Source: an uncultured Subdoligranulum sp. (GTDB lineage: Bacteria > Bacillota > Clostridia > Oscillospirales > Ruminococcaceae). Taken from it: DNA of 64,000 nucleotides. Below the pieces are notes generated by a model. That model was not told where the DNA came from, searched no databases, and worked only from the letters and a program-made list of their open reading frames with translations. The position numbers and the translations under genes were made by a program. The stretch's first letter is position 1. Each line of letters opens with the position of its first letter. The DNA is taken from the NCBI GenBank assembly GCA_900545545.1, contig UQZO01000002.1:186001-250000 (forward strand). The letters are read 5' to 3'. Of this stretch, positions 41,871 to 50,504 are shown piece after piece.

Positions 41871-42217
41871 TATAAGGCGTAGACAAGAATGCCAATAATA
41901 ATCAGAGCCAGCGCCCCGATCTTTTTGGGGTTCATCTTCTCATGAAAGATGGTAACGCCGAAAATAGTGACGTAGATATAGCCGGTCGCTTCCAGCACGG
42001 GGCCCACGTTCAGCGGCACACCTTTGTAGGCCAGCATCGTCAGCAGGGTGCAGCCCACAAACAGCCCGTAGCCCAGAATCACCCGCCAGTCGGTGTACTC
42101 GGCCAGCAGGGATTTGTGTTCCCGCAGGGCAGCCTTTTTCAGCAGCACCTGGGAGACCGATGCCAAAAACGTACTGCTGAGATAGAGCAGCACATAGGGC
42201 AGTTGTGCTTGGTTCAT
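41870..42217 (-). CDS. SMR/EamA-type small membrane protein, ArnE/ArnF-like (115 aa)
   Basis: Four transmembrane helices are visible, ending KIGALALIIIGILVYAL. VPLNVGPVLEATGYIYVTIF and IFHEKMNPKKIGA fit the SMR/EamA fold. It is paired with a second protein of this kind encoded directly upstream (four-base overlap), as ArnE and ArnF are. In that setting the pair would flip a polyprenyl-phosphate sugar across the membrane. It is the last gene of the operon. Confidence 0.78.
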   Translation of the reverse strand: MNQAQLPYVLLYLSSTFLASVSQVLLKKAALREHKSLLAEYTDWRVILGYGLFVGCTLLTMLAYKGVPLNVGPVLEATGYIYVTIFGVTIFHEKMNPKKIGALALIIIGILVYAL

Positions 42218-42573
42218 TTCTGGTCCTCCCCTTCGTGGTCGGCCCGCACAAACAGCACGATGCCTGCAATGATGATGACGGCACCCAGGATCTGGCGCGG
42301 GGTGACCTGCTCGTCAAACAGCAAAAAGCCCAGCAGGATGCCCCACACCACGGTGACCGCCTTGTTGGCATAGGCGGTGGTCAGCGGCAGATGCTTGATG
42401 ACCTGCTGCCAGCCGAAAGCATAGACGACCAGAGCCAGCAGCATGGCGCCGTAGAGCAGAATGAACGCCCCACTCAAAAACGGCTGCTGGGCGGCCAGCT
42501 TGCTGCAGACGCTGCTGCTGGCGTAGATGCCCAGTATGACGTGCAGCAGCAAAAACCATTTGGCCTGTTTCAT
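42214..42573 (-). CDS. SMR/EamA-type small membrane protein, ArnE/ArnF-like partner (119 aa)
   Basis: Four helices, with LPLTTAYANKAVTVVWGILL and FDEQVTPRQILGAVIIIAGI matching the drug/metabolite transporter fold. It overlaps the GT2 gene upstream and its partner downstream by four bases each, so the three proteins should be made together. It is best read as half of a heterodimeric flippase for the product of the GT2 enzyme. Confidence 0.78.
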   Translation of the reverse strand: MKQAKWFLLLHVILGIYASSSVCSKLAAQQPFLSGAFILLYGAMLLALVVYAFGWQQVIKHLPLTTAYANKAVTVVWGILLGFLLFDEQVTPRQILGAVIIIAGIVLFVRADHEGEDQK

Positions 42574-43514
42574 TGGGGCGCCTCCTCGTCATGGTGCAGA
42601 TATTCCCGCACCACATACTGGGGCGCGGCGTTGGCGCACATATAGATGCGGCCCACATACTCGCCGATAAGGCCCAGTACAACCAGGATCACGCCGCCCA
42701 GCAACAGCAGCAGTGCCGTGGTGGAAGCCCAGCCCAGGGGCGCCGCATGGCTGACGAAATGATTGATGACGATATAAATCAGATAGAGAAAACCTGCAAT
42801 GGCCGACAGGATGCCGAAGTAGGTGGCAATGCGCAGCGGCTTGACCGAGAAGGAGGTGAAGCCGTTCATCCACAGCCCCAGCAGCTTGCCCAGCGTGTAG
42901 CCGGAACGGCCTTCCTCCCGGGCACGGTGGTGTACCGGCACATTGCAGATGTTTTTGGTGGTGCGCAGCACCAGGCCGATCACATAGGGGTAGCAGTGCT
43001 CATACCGCAGCATCTCATCCACCACAAAGCGGCGGGCGGCGAAATAGCTGTTGACCACCAGCTCCGGCGGCTTGCCCAGCATGATTTCGGTCATCTTGCT
43101 GTTGACCCAGCTGCCGAAATTGCGCCAGCCCGCCTGCTGTTTGTTCTCATAGCTGGCGTAGACCACGTCATACCCCGCCTCGATTTTTTCCAGCAGCTTG
43201 CCCACCTCGTCGGCGGGGGTCTGGCCGTCATCGTCCAGGCAAACGACGACATCGCCGCTGCACTGGTGGAACCCGGCCATGAGTGCGGCGTGCTGGCCGA
43301 AGTTTTTGGCCAGGTTCACCCCCTGCACATGGGCATCGGCTGCCACCAGACGGCGGATGGCCCCGATGGTATCATCGGGGGAAGAATCGTTGACCAGAAC
43401 GATCTCATACCCGTACTGGGGCAGCGTCTTCATCGTAGCGGTGATCTCCGCCACCACATTTCCGATGGTATGCTCCGAGCGATAGCACGGAATCACATAG
43501 GAAATTTTCTGCAT
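42570..43514 (-). CDS. Polyprenyl-phosphate glycosyltransferase, GT2 (DPM1/ArnC/GtrB type, 314 aa)
   Basis: The GT-A domain starts ISYVIPCYRSEHTIGNVVAE and contains IVLVNDSSPDDTIGAI and VVCLDDDGQTPADEVGKLL, the catalytic DDD/QTP pattern of dolichyl- or undecaprenyl-phosphate sugar synthases. Two C-terminal helices (ATYFGILSAIAGFLYLIYIV and ALLLLLGGVILVVLGLIGEY) anchor it to the membrane, and GRIYMCANAAPQYVVRE is typical of the family. It would load a nucleotide sugar onto undecaprenyl phosphate for flipping by the SMR pair. Confidence 0.9.
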   Translation of the reverse strand: MQKISYVIPCYRSEHTIGNVVAEITATMKTLPQYGYEIVLVNDSSPDDTIGAIRRLVAADAHVQGVNLAKNFGQHAALMAGFHQCSGDVVVCLDDDGQTPADEVGKLLEKIEAGYDVVYASYENKQQAGWRNFGSWVNSKMTEIMLGKPPELVVNSYFAARRFVVDEMLRYEHCYPYVIGLVLRTTKNICNVPVHHRAREEGRSGYTLGKLLGLWMNGFTSFSVKPLRIATYFGILSAIAGFLYLIYIVINHFVSHAAPLGWASTTALLLLLGGVILVVLGLIGEYVGRIYMCANAAPQYVVREYLHHDEEAPQ

Positions 43515-43532
43515 CTTTTCCTGTCTCCCTTT

Positions 43533-45062
43533 TTATTGCACAGCGTCCGGCCGTTCATAGACGACCAGCTTTTCGGTGGAAACCAGCTGCTGCCAGCCCT
43601 CAGCCAGCAGCCGGGCCTCGGCATCGGTACCGTGGTTCACCATGGCATAACGTGAATAGATCGGCTGGGTTTCATCTGCAATGTAGGTATTCATGTCAAA
43701 CTGGATGCCCATCCCATCCGGCACCGCATACAGAAAACCGTGAAAAACACCGTCTGCGTAAGCATAGGCCAGTGTGGAATCCCAGGGGTCCTCACTGGCC
43801 CGTGCCTGCCAGCTTTCGGTCAGGGCCGCCCGTGCTGTTTGAATCTGCGCATCGATGTCCGCACGGTAGGTCGGAAGTGTATGGGAGTATGTATTTATGA
43901 CTAAAAGCGGCACCAACGGCAAACACATCAGAATACTGTGCGCGTTCTCATAAACCAGCACTGCCAACAGCAATACATTGAGTAAACTGCAATGTCGATG
44001 AAGCGTCCCCACCGTATACAGCCCAAGCAGCGCCACAAGGCAGACTCCTGTACACAGCAATGCACACACTTTAAGAACAACCGGACGTTTATGCACAGCA
44101 TCGTAGATGGTACAAAACAGCACTAACAATACCAGGACCATCATCGTCAGGAAAGCACATCCCTGGTCCTGTGGATTTCCCGTAAGAGTTGGCCGCAAAT
44201 ACTCCTGCCACAGGGTAGACAGCTCGGTCTCCACGTGCTGTATTTCATATTGCACCGACTGAACGGCGTTGCCCTGGAGCAACATTTCCAGTGCGGTAAA
44301 ATCCACATCACCACCGGAAAAATAAGGAGAATTCAGAAAACTGGTTACCGAAAGATAACCCGCAAGTGAAGCTGCGCCCAACCCGATACTGGTAACTGCC
44401 CATCGCCGATGTTTTTTCCACAGGATCACAATCGGAAAAATCCACAGCAGTACCGTATAGGCACGCGTAATTGTGGTAAGGGCGCAGGCAACCGCCAGCA
44501 CTCCAAACCACCCGACGCGAAATTGGCGCTGTAACGCCACCGAAGCCCCCAGGATCATTAATACAAGAAAATACTGGGATGGTTCTGACATACCGGAAAA
44601 TATCAGTCGCAGCGGCAGCCACAGGCAAGCCATTCCCAGCGCAAACGCAATCTGCTTTTTCCACGACAAACGTGTACCGCGCACGAAAACAATCCAGCCA
44701 ACGACTGCAAAGGAAATATTACACCACAACATCGTATTGCATCCGGTTCCAAACAGAACGCCCGGAATTGCATACAGGTAAATCACAATGGGCCCCCATG
44801 CGCCGAAATGCCCCACGGGCGCGTGGGTCTCATTATACCCAAAGTAACCACGGGGCTGCCCACTGGTCAAGACACCTGCTAACTGACGGTTATACATAAC
44901 CTCATCGTTATTGATGCTGGTAGGCAGCCATGGCCGCCACCACTCTGCATTATGGTATGCAATCACATACATTCCGCCAAAAAACAACAACCCACAAACT
45001 GCGCAAAGTACCCATTGCAGCCAGCCATGCTTTTTCAATATAGACTTGCAGGTTTGCAACAT
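43533..45062 (-). CDS. GT-C-like polytopic membrane protein, copy 1 (509 aa)
   Basis: About 10-11 helices are visible. The first outer loop has SINNDEVMYNRQLAGVLTSG and GYFGYNETHAPVGHFGAWGP, with an acidic pair in the place expected for GT-C catalytic residues. The C-terminal soluble tail ends YSRYAMVNHGTDAEARLLAE. It is clearly paralogous to the proteins at 45082-46587 and 47166-48674. No named family is recognised beyond general GT-C/PMT-like architecture. The start at 45062 follows AGAGGG. It probably uses the flipped polyprenyl sugar. Confidence 0.75.
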   Translation of the reverse strand: MLQTCKSILKKHGWLQWVLCAVCGLLFFGGMYVIAYHNAEWWRPWLPTSINNDEVMYNRQLAGVLTSGQPRGYFGYNETHAPVGHFGAWGPIVIYLYAIPGVLFGTGCNTMLWCNISFAVVGWIVFVRGTRLSWKKQIAFALGMACLWLPLRLIFSGMSEPSQYFLVLMILGASVALQRQFRVGWFGVLAVACALTTITRAYTVLLWIFPIVILWKKHRRWAVTSIGLGAASLAGYLSVTSFLNSPYFSGGDVDFTALEMLLQGNAVQSVQYEIQHVETELSTLWQEYLRPTLTGNPQDQGCAFLTMMVLVLLVLFCTIYDAVHKRPVVLKVCALLCTGVCLVALLGLYTVGTLHRHCSLLNVLLLAVLVYENAHSILMCLPLVPLLVINTYSHTLPTYRADIDAQIQTARAALTESWQARASEDPWDSTLAYAYADGVFHGFLYAVPDGMGIQFDMNTYIADETQPIYSRYAMVNHGTDAEARLLAEGWQQLVSTEKLVVYERPDAVQ

Positions 45063-45081
45063 CTTTTTCCCTCTTTTTCTT

Positions 45082-46587
45082 TTACGGGCGCTCATACACC
45101 ACAAGGTCCTGGGTGGAAACCACTTCCTGCCAGCCGTCGGCCAGCAGTCGGGCCTCGGCCTCGGTGCCGTGGTTCACCATGGCATACCGCGAATGGATGG
45201 GCTGGGTCTCGTCCGCAACGTAGGTGTTCCAGTCAAACTCAATACCCATACCGGCCGGCACGCCATAGAGATATCCGTGGTACACATCGTCGTCGTAGGC
45301 ATAGGCCAGCGTATAATCCCAGGGATCATCGCTGTCCCGGGCGGATACCCGCTCGGTCAGGGCGGTTTCCACCGCGGTGATCTGGTCGCCCATCTCGGGG
45401 AACCAGCTGGAAAGGCTGCTGCGCTTCACATTCATGGGCAGCAGCAAAATCATCAACACCGGCAGATAGACGATGGCCTGCGGCGCGTTTTCCACTGCCA
45501 GGGCCCCCAGCATCAGCATGCAGAGCAGCATCAGATGGCGGGGTGCAATGTTATACATGAACACCAGCACCAGCGCGATGATGCCCACACAAACCAGGGC
45601 ACAGACCTTGAAACGCCGGGGTCGGCCACGGCGGATATCATAGATCAGACAGCCGATGGTAACCGCCAGCAGCACCACAAACACCACACAGCCAATGCCG
45701 GTATACTGGGGGTCGCCCTGCAGGGTCTGCTGAATGCCGCCCACCCAGGCCGTGTGCAGTTCCTTGGCGGCGCGCGCCAACTCATACTGCACGGCGCCGA
45801 GCACATCCCCCCGGGCCAGCTGCTGCAAGCCTGTGAAATCCATACCGCCGCCGCTGAAATAGGGCGCCGACAATTTTGTCATGGAAAAAAGGGCCAACAC
45901 AAAGCTGCCGGCAGCACCCACACCACAGACGATACGGTGGCGCTTTCCGCTTGCCCAGACCGCAACCAGCGGGAAGGCCCAGAACAGCAGCGCATAGGGC
46001 CGGAACACCGTTTCCAGCGCACAGGCGACGAAAGCCACACAGAACCACCCACGGGAAAAGCGGCGGTACAAGGCGGCCGACGCCCCCACGATGGTGAGCG
46101 CCATGGCGTAGTGCAATGCCTCTGACGAGCCGCAGAAAACCATATCAATGGGCATCCACAGGCAGACCAGCGACGCCGCAAAGACCAGCTGCTGCCAGAC
46201 TTTCAGCCGGGCTGCCCGGGCAAAGAGCGCCAGGCCCACCACAGCAAAAAAGATATTGCACCAGAACACGGTATTGGCGCTGCTGCCGAACACAAACCCC
46301 GGCAGTGCGTACATCCAGATCAAAAACGGCCCCCAGGTGCCGAACCGACCGATATCGGCATGAGTTTCCTGGTAACCGAAATACCCCTGCGGGCCGCCGT
46401 GCGTGATGATGCTGACTACCTGCCGGTTGTAGATGACCTCGTCGTTATCGATATTGGGGGCCATCCAGACCTCGGTGAGAGGGGTGCGGTAGGCCAGTGT
46501 GTAAAACACCAGCAAAAACACGATTGCCCCCAAAACGCAGAGCAGCGCGTTGGGGGTGGTTTGCAGGATTTTTTTGCAGCGGTTCAC
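45082..46587 (-). CDS. GT-C-like polytopic membrane protein, copy 2 (501 aa)
   Basis: It shares with copy 1 the patterns NIDNDEVIYNRQVVSIITHG and GYFGYQETHADIGRFGTWGP in the first outer loop, and the tail YSRYAMVNHGTEAEARLLAD. Start is GTG at 46587 because AGGAG lies seven bases upstream; a longer frame into the GNAT gene is spurious. It begins five bases after the GNAT stop. Function is inferred as a glycosyltransferase or sugar-modifying enzyme at the outer membrane face. Confidence 0.75.
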   Translation of the reverse strand: MNRCKKILQTTPNALLCVLGAIVFLLVFYTLAYRTPLTEVWMAPNIDNDEVIYNRQVVSIITHGGPQGYFGYQETHADIGRFGTWGPFLIWMYALPGFVFGSSANTVFWCNIFFAVVGLALFARAARLKVWQQLVFAASLVCLWMPIDMVFCGSSEALHYAMALTIVGASAALYRRFSRGWFCVAFVACALETVFRPYALLFWAFPLVAVWASGKRHRIVCGVGAAGSFVLALFSMTKLSAPYFSGGGMDFTGLQQLARGDVLGAVQYELARAAKELHTAWVGGIQQTLQGDPQYTGIGCVVFVVLLAVTIGCLIYDIRRGRPRRFKVCALVCVGIIALVLVFMYNIAPRHLMLLCMLMLGALAVENAPQAIVYLPVLMILLLPMNVKRSSLSSWFPEMGDQITAVETALTERVSARDSDDPWDYTLAYAYDDDVYHGYLYGVPAGMGIEFDWNTYVADETQPIHSRYAMVNHGTEAEARLLADGWQEVVSTQDLVVYERP

Positions 46588-46591
46588 GGGT

Positions 46592-47149
46592 TTACTCCTC
46601 CCCACGGGCAGGTTTTTCCGGGCCCTGTGCCAGCCTGGCCATAAAGACCACATCGCGGTACCGGCCGTCCAGCAGGACCATATCCCGGAAAGTACCCTCC
46701 AGCACAAATCCTGCCTTTTCGTAACTGCGGCGCGCGGGCAGATTTTCCGCCAGCAGGCGCAGGCTGATACGGTGCAGCCCCAGCTGCTGGAAACCGAACT
46801 CGGTAAACAGGCGGGCAGTTTCGGTGCCGAAGCCCTTGCCCTGTGCATCGGGTTCCCCGATGAAAATGCCATACTCCGCACTGTGGTTACCGCTGTCCAC
46901 ATCGCGGTAATAGACCGAACCCACAGGCCGGCCTGTGGCCTTTTCCTCAATGATATACTGTACCACCTGGCCGGTAGCCACCTTGGTGGCCAGCCAGTTG
47001 CGGTGCATTTCCGGCGTGAATTTCTGGCGGAAGATAAAATTCTGCATCACGGAAGGCGTATTGCGCCAGGCCACGATGTGGTCGGTGTCCGCATCCGTAA
47101 TCGGGCGCAGCACAACCTGTTCACCGGTAATACGCGGAAGCTGTTCCAT
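46592..47149 (-). CDS. GNAT N-acetyltransferase, RimJ/RimL type (185 aa)
   Basis: The start MEQLPRITGEQVVLRPITDA and the acetyl-CoA binding segment GEPDAQGKGFGTETARL mark a GNAT of the RimJ/RimL group, which also contains the sugar acetyltransferases PseH and WecD-like enzymes. ENLPARRSYEKAGFVLEGTF is the usual C-terminal motif. Its position in an operon with a sugar aminotransferase suggests that it acetylates the 4-amino group of a deoxyamino sugar nucleotide. Confidence 0.85.
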   Translation of the reverse strand: MEQLPRITGEQVVLRPITDADTDHIVAWRNTPSVMQNFIFRQKFTPEMHRNWLATKVATGQVVQYIIEEKATGRPVGSVYYRDVDSGNHSAEYGIFIGEPDAQGKGFGTETARLFTEFGFQQLGLHRISLRLLAENLPARRSYEKAGFVLEGTFRDMVLLDGRYRDVVFMARLAQGPEKPARGEE

Positions 47150-47165
47150 ACCTTCAATTCCTCTC

Positions 47166-48674
47166 TTATGCGCGTTCATAAACGGTGCAATAGTGCCCCT
47201 CGTGCAGCAGCGTCCAGCCTTCTGCCAGCAGCCGCTGCTCCACCTCACTGCCGGAGGCCGTCATCATATAGCGGGACCGGATCTCGTGCTCCGGGTCCAG
47301 CAGATAGGCGGTTTCGTCAAATTGCAGGCCCATACCGTCGGGGGCCGCATACAGCATGCCTACATGGGCGCTATCGCCAAAGGCATAGGCGATGGTGTGA
47401 TCCCACGGGTCATCGCTGTCAACAGCCTGCTGGCTCTGGACCAGTTCCGTGCGCAGAACCGCCAGTTCCTCCGCCACCGCATCGTGCCGGGCCGGCATGC
47501 CATAGCCGCCCGAAGCGGTCAGATTCAAAATACCGGCTGCTGCCAGCACCACCGCAAGGCCCGCCGTGCCCACTGCCGGACGGGGGCTTTCCAGCACCAG
47601 CGCCGCCAGCAGCAGCACATCCAGCACCAGCGTATGACGGGAAGCCTCCGCCGTACGGTACATCAGCATCAGGGCCAGAAAGATCACCGCCGCCGCAGCC
47701 AGGGCGCAGCCTTTCCAGAAAACCGGACGGTGATGCCGCCGGTCCCACACAAGGCAAGCCACCGTAACCGCCAGCAGCAACAGGAAGGTCAGATAAAATC
47801 CGCCCCCCTGCCCTGTCAGCGCCCCGGCGATCTCAGCCCCTACCTGGGCAAAGGCCGCACCCAGTTTGCCCGCCGTATATTTAACAGCGGAAAACACCTG
47901 CAGATGCGCCAGCATCTGCAGCGGGGTGGTATCCACGTTGGTAAAAAAGTAGGGGGCGTAGAATTTGGACATCAATACCAGCGTCCCCGCCAGCGAAGCC
48001 GCTGCCCCCGCCAGGCACCCGGCCAGCGCCCGCCGGCGGGGCCAGGCCAGCACCAGCGGGTAGAGCCACAGCACCGCGTTATACGGGCGGGCCAGCGTGG
48101 CCGCTGCACACAGCACGCAAAGAGCAATCCAGGCCGGTTTGCGGCCGCTGCGTTTTACCAGCACCGCCGTACCGGTAATGGCCAGCACCAGCGCGTAGTG
48201 CAGCGGTTCCTGCATGGCGGAAAAGATATAGCGGATGGGTGCATTCAGGCAGGCAAGCACCACGGCAAACGCCGCCTGCTGCCAGGCCTTGAGCCGAGCC
48301 GCACGGGCAAACACAAACCAGCCCGCCACGGCAAAAAACAGGTTGCACCAGATAAAGGCGTTGTCGCCCCGGAAGAAAAAGCCCGGAATGGCATAAAGCC
48401 AGAAGATGGCCGGGCCCCAGGCCGCAAAAGTGCCGATGTCGGCGTGGGATTCATTGAAGCCGAAATACCCCTGGGGGGCACCGTACTCCACCACCGCCGA
48501 CAGCTGCTTGCTGTAGACGACCTCATCGCTCCAGGAGCTGACCGGTAGATAAATCTGGTTGACCGGCACCTTATAGACGATCCACTCATACAGCAGCAAA
48601 AAGGCCAGGGCAGCCGCCAACGTTGCCGCTGCCCCCAGCCAGACGGATTTACTGCGCATAGAACGCCAGAACAT
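47166..48674 (-). CDS. GT-C-like polytopic membrane protein, copy 3 (502 aa)
   Basis: The third paralogue has SWSDEVVYSKQLSAVVEYG and GYFGFNESHADIGTFAAWGP in the first loop, and the C-terminal RSRYMMTASGSEVEQRLLAE tail. Its 5' end overlaps the aminotransferase gene; an ATG at 48659 is an alternative start and neither has a clear ribosome binding site, so translation is likely coupled. Ten or more helices are visible. Three such copies in one operon suggest different acceptors or sequential steps. Confidence 0.75.
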   Translation of the reverse strand: MFWRSMRSKSVWLGAAATLAAALAFLLLYEWIVYKVPVNQIYLPVSSWSDEVVYSKQLSAVVEYGAPQGYFGFNESHADIGTFAAWGPAIFWLYAIPGFFFRGDNAFIWCNLFFAVAGWFVFARAARLKAWQQAAFAVVLACLNAPIRYIFSAMQEPLHYALVLAITGTAVLVKRSGRKPAWIALCVLCAAATLARPYNAVLWLYPLVLAWPRRRALAGCLAGAAASLAGTLVLMSKFYAPYFFTNVDTTPLQMLAHLQVFSAVKYTAGKLGAAFAQVGAEIAGALTGQGGGFYLTFLLLLAVTVACLVWDRRHHRPVFWKGCALAAAAVIFLALMLMYRTAEASRHTLVLDVLLLAALVLESPRPAVGTAGLAVVLAAAGILNLTASGGYGMPARHDAVAEELAVLRTELVQSQQAVDSDDPWDHTIAYAFGDSAHVGMLYAAPDGMGLQFDETAYLLDPEHEIRSRYMMTASGSEVEQRLLAEGWTLLHEGHYCTVYERA

Positions 48675-49779
48675 GCTCGATCACCAGGCTGCGGTCTGCC
48701 TCGGTCAGGCCGTAGTAGAGCGGCAGACGCACCAGGCGTTCGCTCTCCTTGGTCGTGTAGCGGTCCTCGCCGTCGAAACGGCCGAACTTCTGCCCCGCCG
48801 GGGCGGAATGCAGCGGAATGTAATGGAAGACCGACAGAATTTCATGGTCTTTCAGGTACTGGATCAGCGCCGTGCGCTCCTCCAGGTCCTTGCATTTGAG
48901 ATAGAACATATGGGCGTTGTGCACACAATCCACCGGGATCGTCTGCACTTCCACCTTGCCTGCATCTACCAGCGGCTGGAAGGCGGTACGGTAGGCATTC
49001 CAGGTCGCCATGCGGTTGTCGTTGATCTCATCCGCATGCAGCAGCTGCGCCCACAGGTAGGCGGCGTTGAGCTCGCTGGGCAGGTAGCTGTCGCCGAAAT
49101 CCACCCAGGTATACTTGTCCACCTGGCCGCGGAAGAATTTGGCGCGGTTGGTGCCCTTTTCGCGCAGGATTTCGGCGCGCTCATTGTAGGCAGGGTTGTT
49201 GATGACCAGGGCACCGCCCTCGCCCATGGAATAGTTCTTGGTCTCGTGGAAGGAATAGCAGCCGAAATCACCAATGGTGCCCAGCGCCTTGCCCTTGTAG
49301 GTGCTCATGACGCCCTGGGCGGCATCCTCCACTACCATCAGGTTGTGGCGGCGGGCGATGTCCATGATGGTGTCCATCTCACAGGCAACGCCCGCATAAT
49401 GCATGACCATGATGACCTTGGTCTTGTCGGTGATAGCCGCCTCGATCTTGGTCTCATCGATGTTCATGGTATCGGGACGGATATCCACGAACACCAGCTT
49501 GGCACCGGCCAGCACCGCCGACGTAGCCGTGCTGGAGAAGGTATAGCTGGGCAGGATGACTTCATCCCCGGGCTGCAGGCCGCACAGCAGCATGGCCATA
49601 TCCAGGGCGGTGGTGCCGCTGGTGGTCAGCAGCACCTTCTGGGCGTGAAAACGCTCTTCCAGCCAGGCGTTGCACTTTTTGGTAAAGGCGCCGTCGCCGC
49701 AGATCTTGTGCGAATCGATGGCCTGTTTTACATACGTAATCTCATCCCCGACGCAGGGAGGCACATTAAAAGGAATCAT
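48649..49779 (-). CDS. Sugar aminotransferase of the DegT/WecE type (376 aa)
   Basis: This PLP enzyme family turns a 4-keto-6-deoxy sugar nucleotide into the 4-amino sugar. MIPFNVPPCVGDEITYVKQA at the start, TTSGTTALDMAMLLCGLQPG, DEVILPSYTFSSTATSAVLA, VVEDAAQGVMSTYKGKALG and the lysine region CYSFHETKNYSMGEGGALVI place it with WecE (dTDP-4-dehydro-6-deoxy-glucose 4-aminotransferase). It is the first gene of the operon, with a good promoter. Product identity (4-amino-4,6-dideoxyhexose) is inferred. Confidence 0.9.
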   Translation of the reverse strand: MIPFNVPPCVGDEITYVKQAIDSHKICGDGAFTKKCNAWLEERFHAQKVLLTTSGTTALDMAMLLCGLQPGDEVILPSYTFSSTATSAVLAGAKLVFVDIRPDTMNIDETKIEAAITDKTKVIMVMHYAGVACEMDTIMDIARRHNLMVVEDAAQGVMSTYKGKALGTIGDFGCYSFHETKNYSMGEGGALVINNPAYNERAEILREKGTNRAKFFRGQVDKYTWVDFGDSYLPSELNAAYLWAQLLHADEINDNRMATWNAYRTAFQPLVDAGKVEVQTIPVDCVHNAHMFYLKCKDLEERTALIQYLKDHEILSVFHYIPLHSAPAGQKFGRFDGEDRYTTKESERLVRLPLYYGLTEADRSLVIEHVLAFYAQ

Positions 49780-49813
49780 ATATAGCCTTCTTTCCTGGGC
49801 TGTTATTCGACAA

Positions 49814-49842
49814 TTATAAATAGTATAGCATATTCAAGGCAT
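49814..49842 (-). promoter_or_regulatory. Promoter of the amino-sugar operon, TTGTAG-17-TATACT
   Basis: The minus-strand hexamers are separated by 17 bases and the -10 is preceded by TGC (extended -10). Coordinates are within a base or two. It reads into the aminotransferase at 49779. Confidence 0.6.
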
Positions 49843-49885
49843 TTCTACAACCTTGTGCCGAGATTTAAACCGCATCCCCGGCCGT

Positions 49886-50380
49886 TCATTCTTTGATGCG
49901 GGCCGCATTGTAAGCCCGCAGCATAAGCACGGCGTACCACAGTAAAATCACACTGAATATCACAAAAGAGATAGCAGCCACCGCCGTAGCCTTTGGCAGA
50001 AAATGCGTCACGGTATACACCGCCAGCGGCACCGCCGCCACAGCGGGCATGACCCGGGCAGGCTGTTCTGCCTGGCGCAGCATCAGCACCGCCGTCAGCA
50101 GCAAAATCCAGAGATCCGCCACCCGCAGCAGCGGCATCAGCCAGACCCAGACGCCGCCGCTCTGGCTGCCGCACAAAATCAGTTCCAGCACCAGTTGTAC
50201 CGTACCGCAGACCAGCGGCAGCACCGTGCGGCGGCAGATGAGCAGATACCCCACCACTGCCAGCACCGTGAGGGAAAGTTCCTGCAACTGGGTATTTTCC
50301 GGCACAGCCAGCAGGGCACGCCCTGCTGCCGAAATGCCGATCAAAAGATAGGCCAACGCCAGACGATTCCGTTTATCCAT
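49886..50380 (-). CDS. Hypothetical membrane protein (164 aa)
   Basis: Five or so hydrophobic helices fill the protein (LALAYLLIGISAAGRALLAV, LSLTVLAVVGYLLICRRTVL, AISFVIFSVILLWYAVLML). The start MDKRNRLALAY at 50380 has AGGAG eight bases upstream. No family is recognised. It lies divergent from the aminotransferase gene at 50505. Confidence 0.6.
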   Translation of the reverse strand: MDKRNRLALAYLLIGISAAGRALLAVPENTQLQELSLTVLAVVGYLLICRRTVLPLVCGTVQLVLELILCGSQSGGVWVWLMPLLRVADLWILLLTAVLMLRQAEQPARVMPAVAAVPLAVYTVTHFLPKATAVAAISFVIFSVILLWYAVLMLRAYNAARIKE

Positions 50381-50504
50381 CGTAATTCTCCTGTGCAAAT
50401 TTTGTTGATTTTCCTAATCATAGCACGAACCGACAGGGCTTGCAAGGCAGCCCCTGGGGGGGTATAATAGATTTCATTCCCATTTTGGAAACGAGGTTTT
50501 TGGC

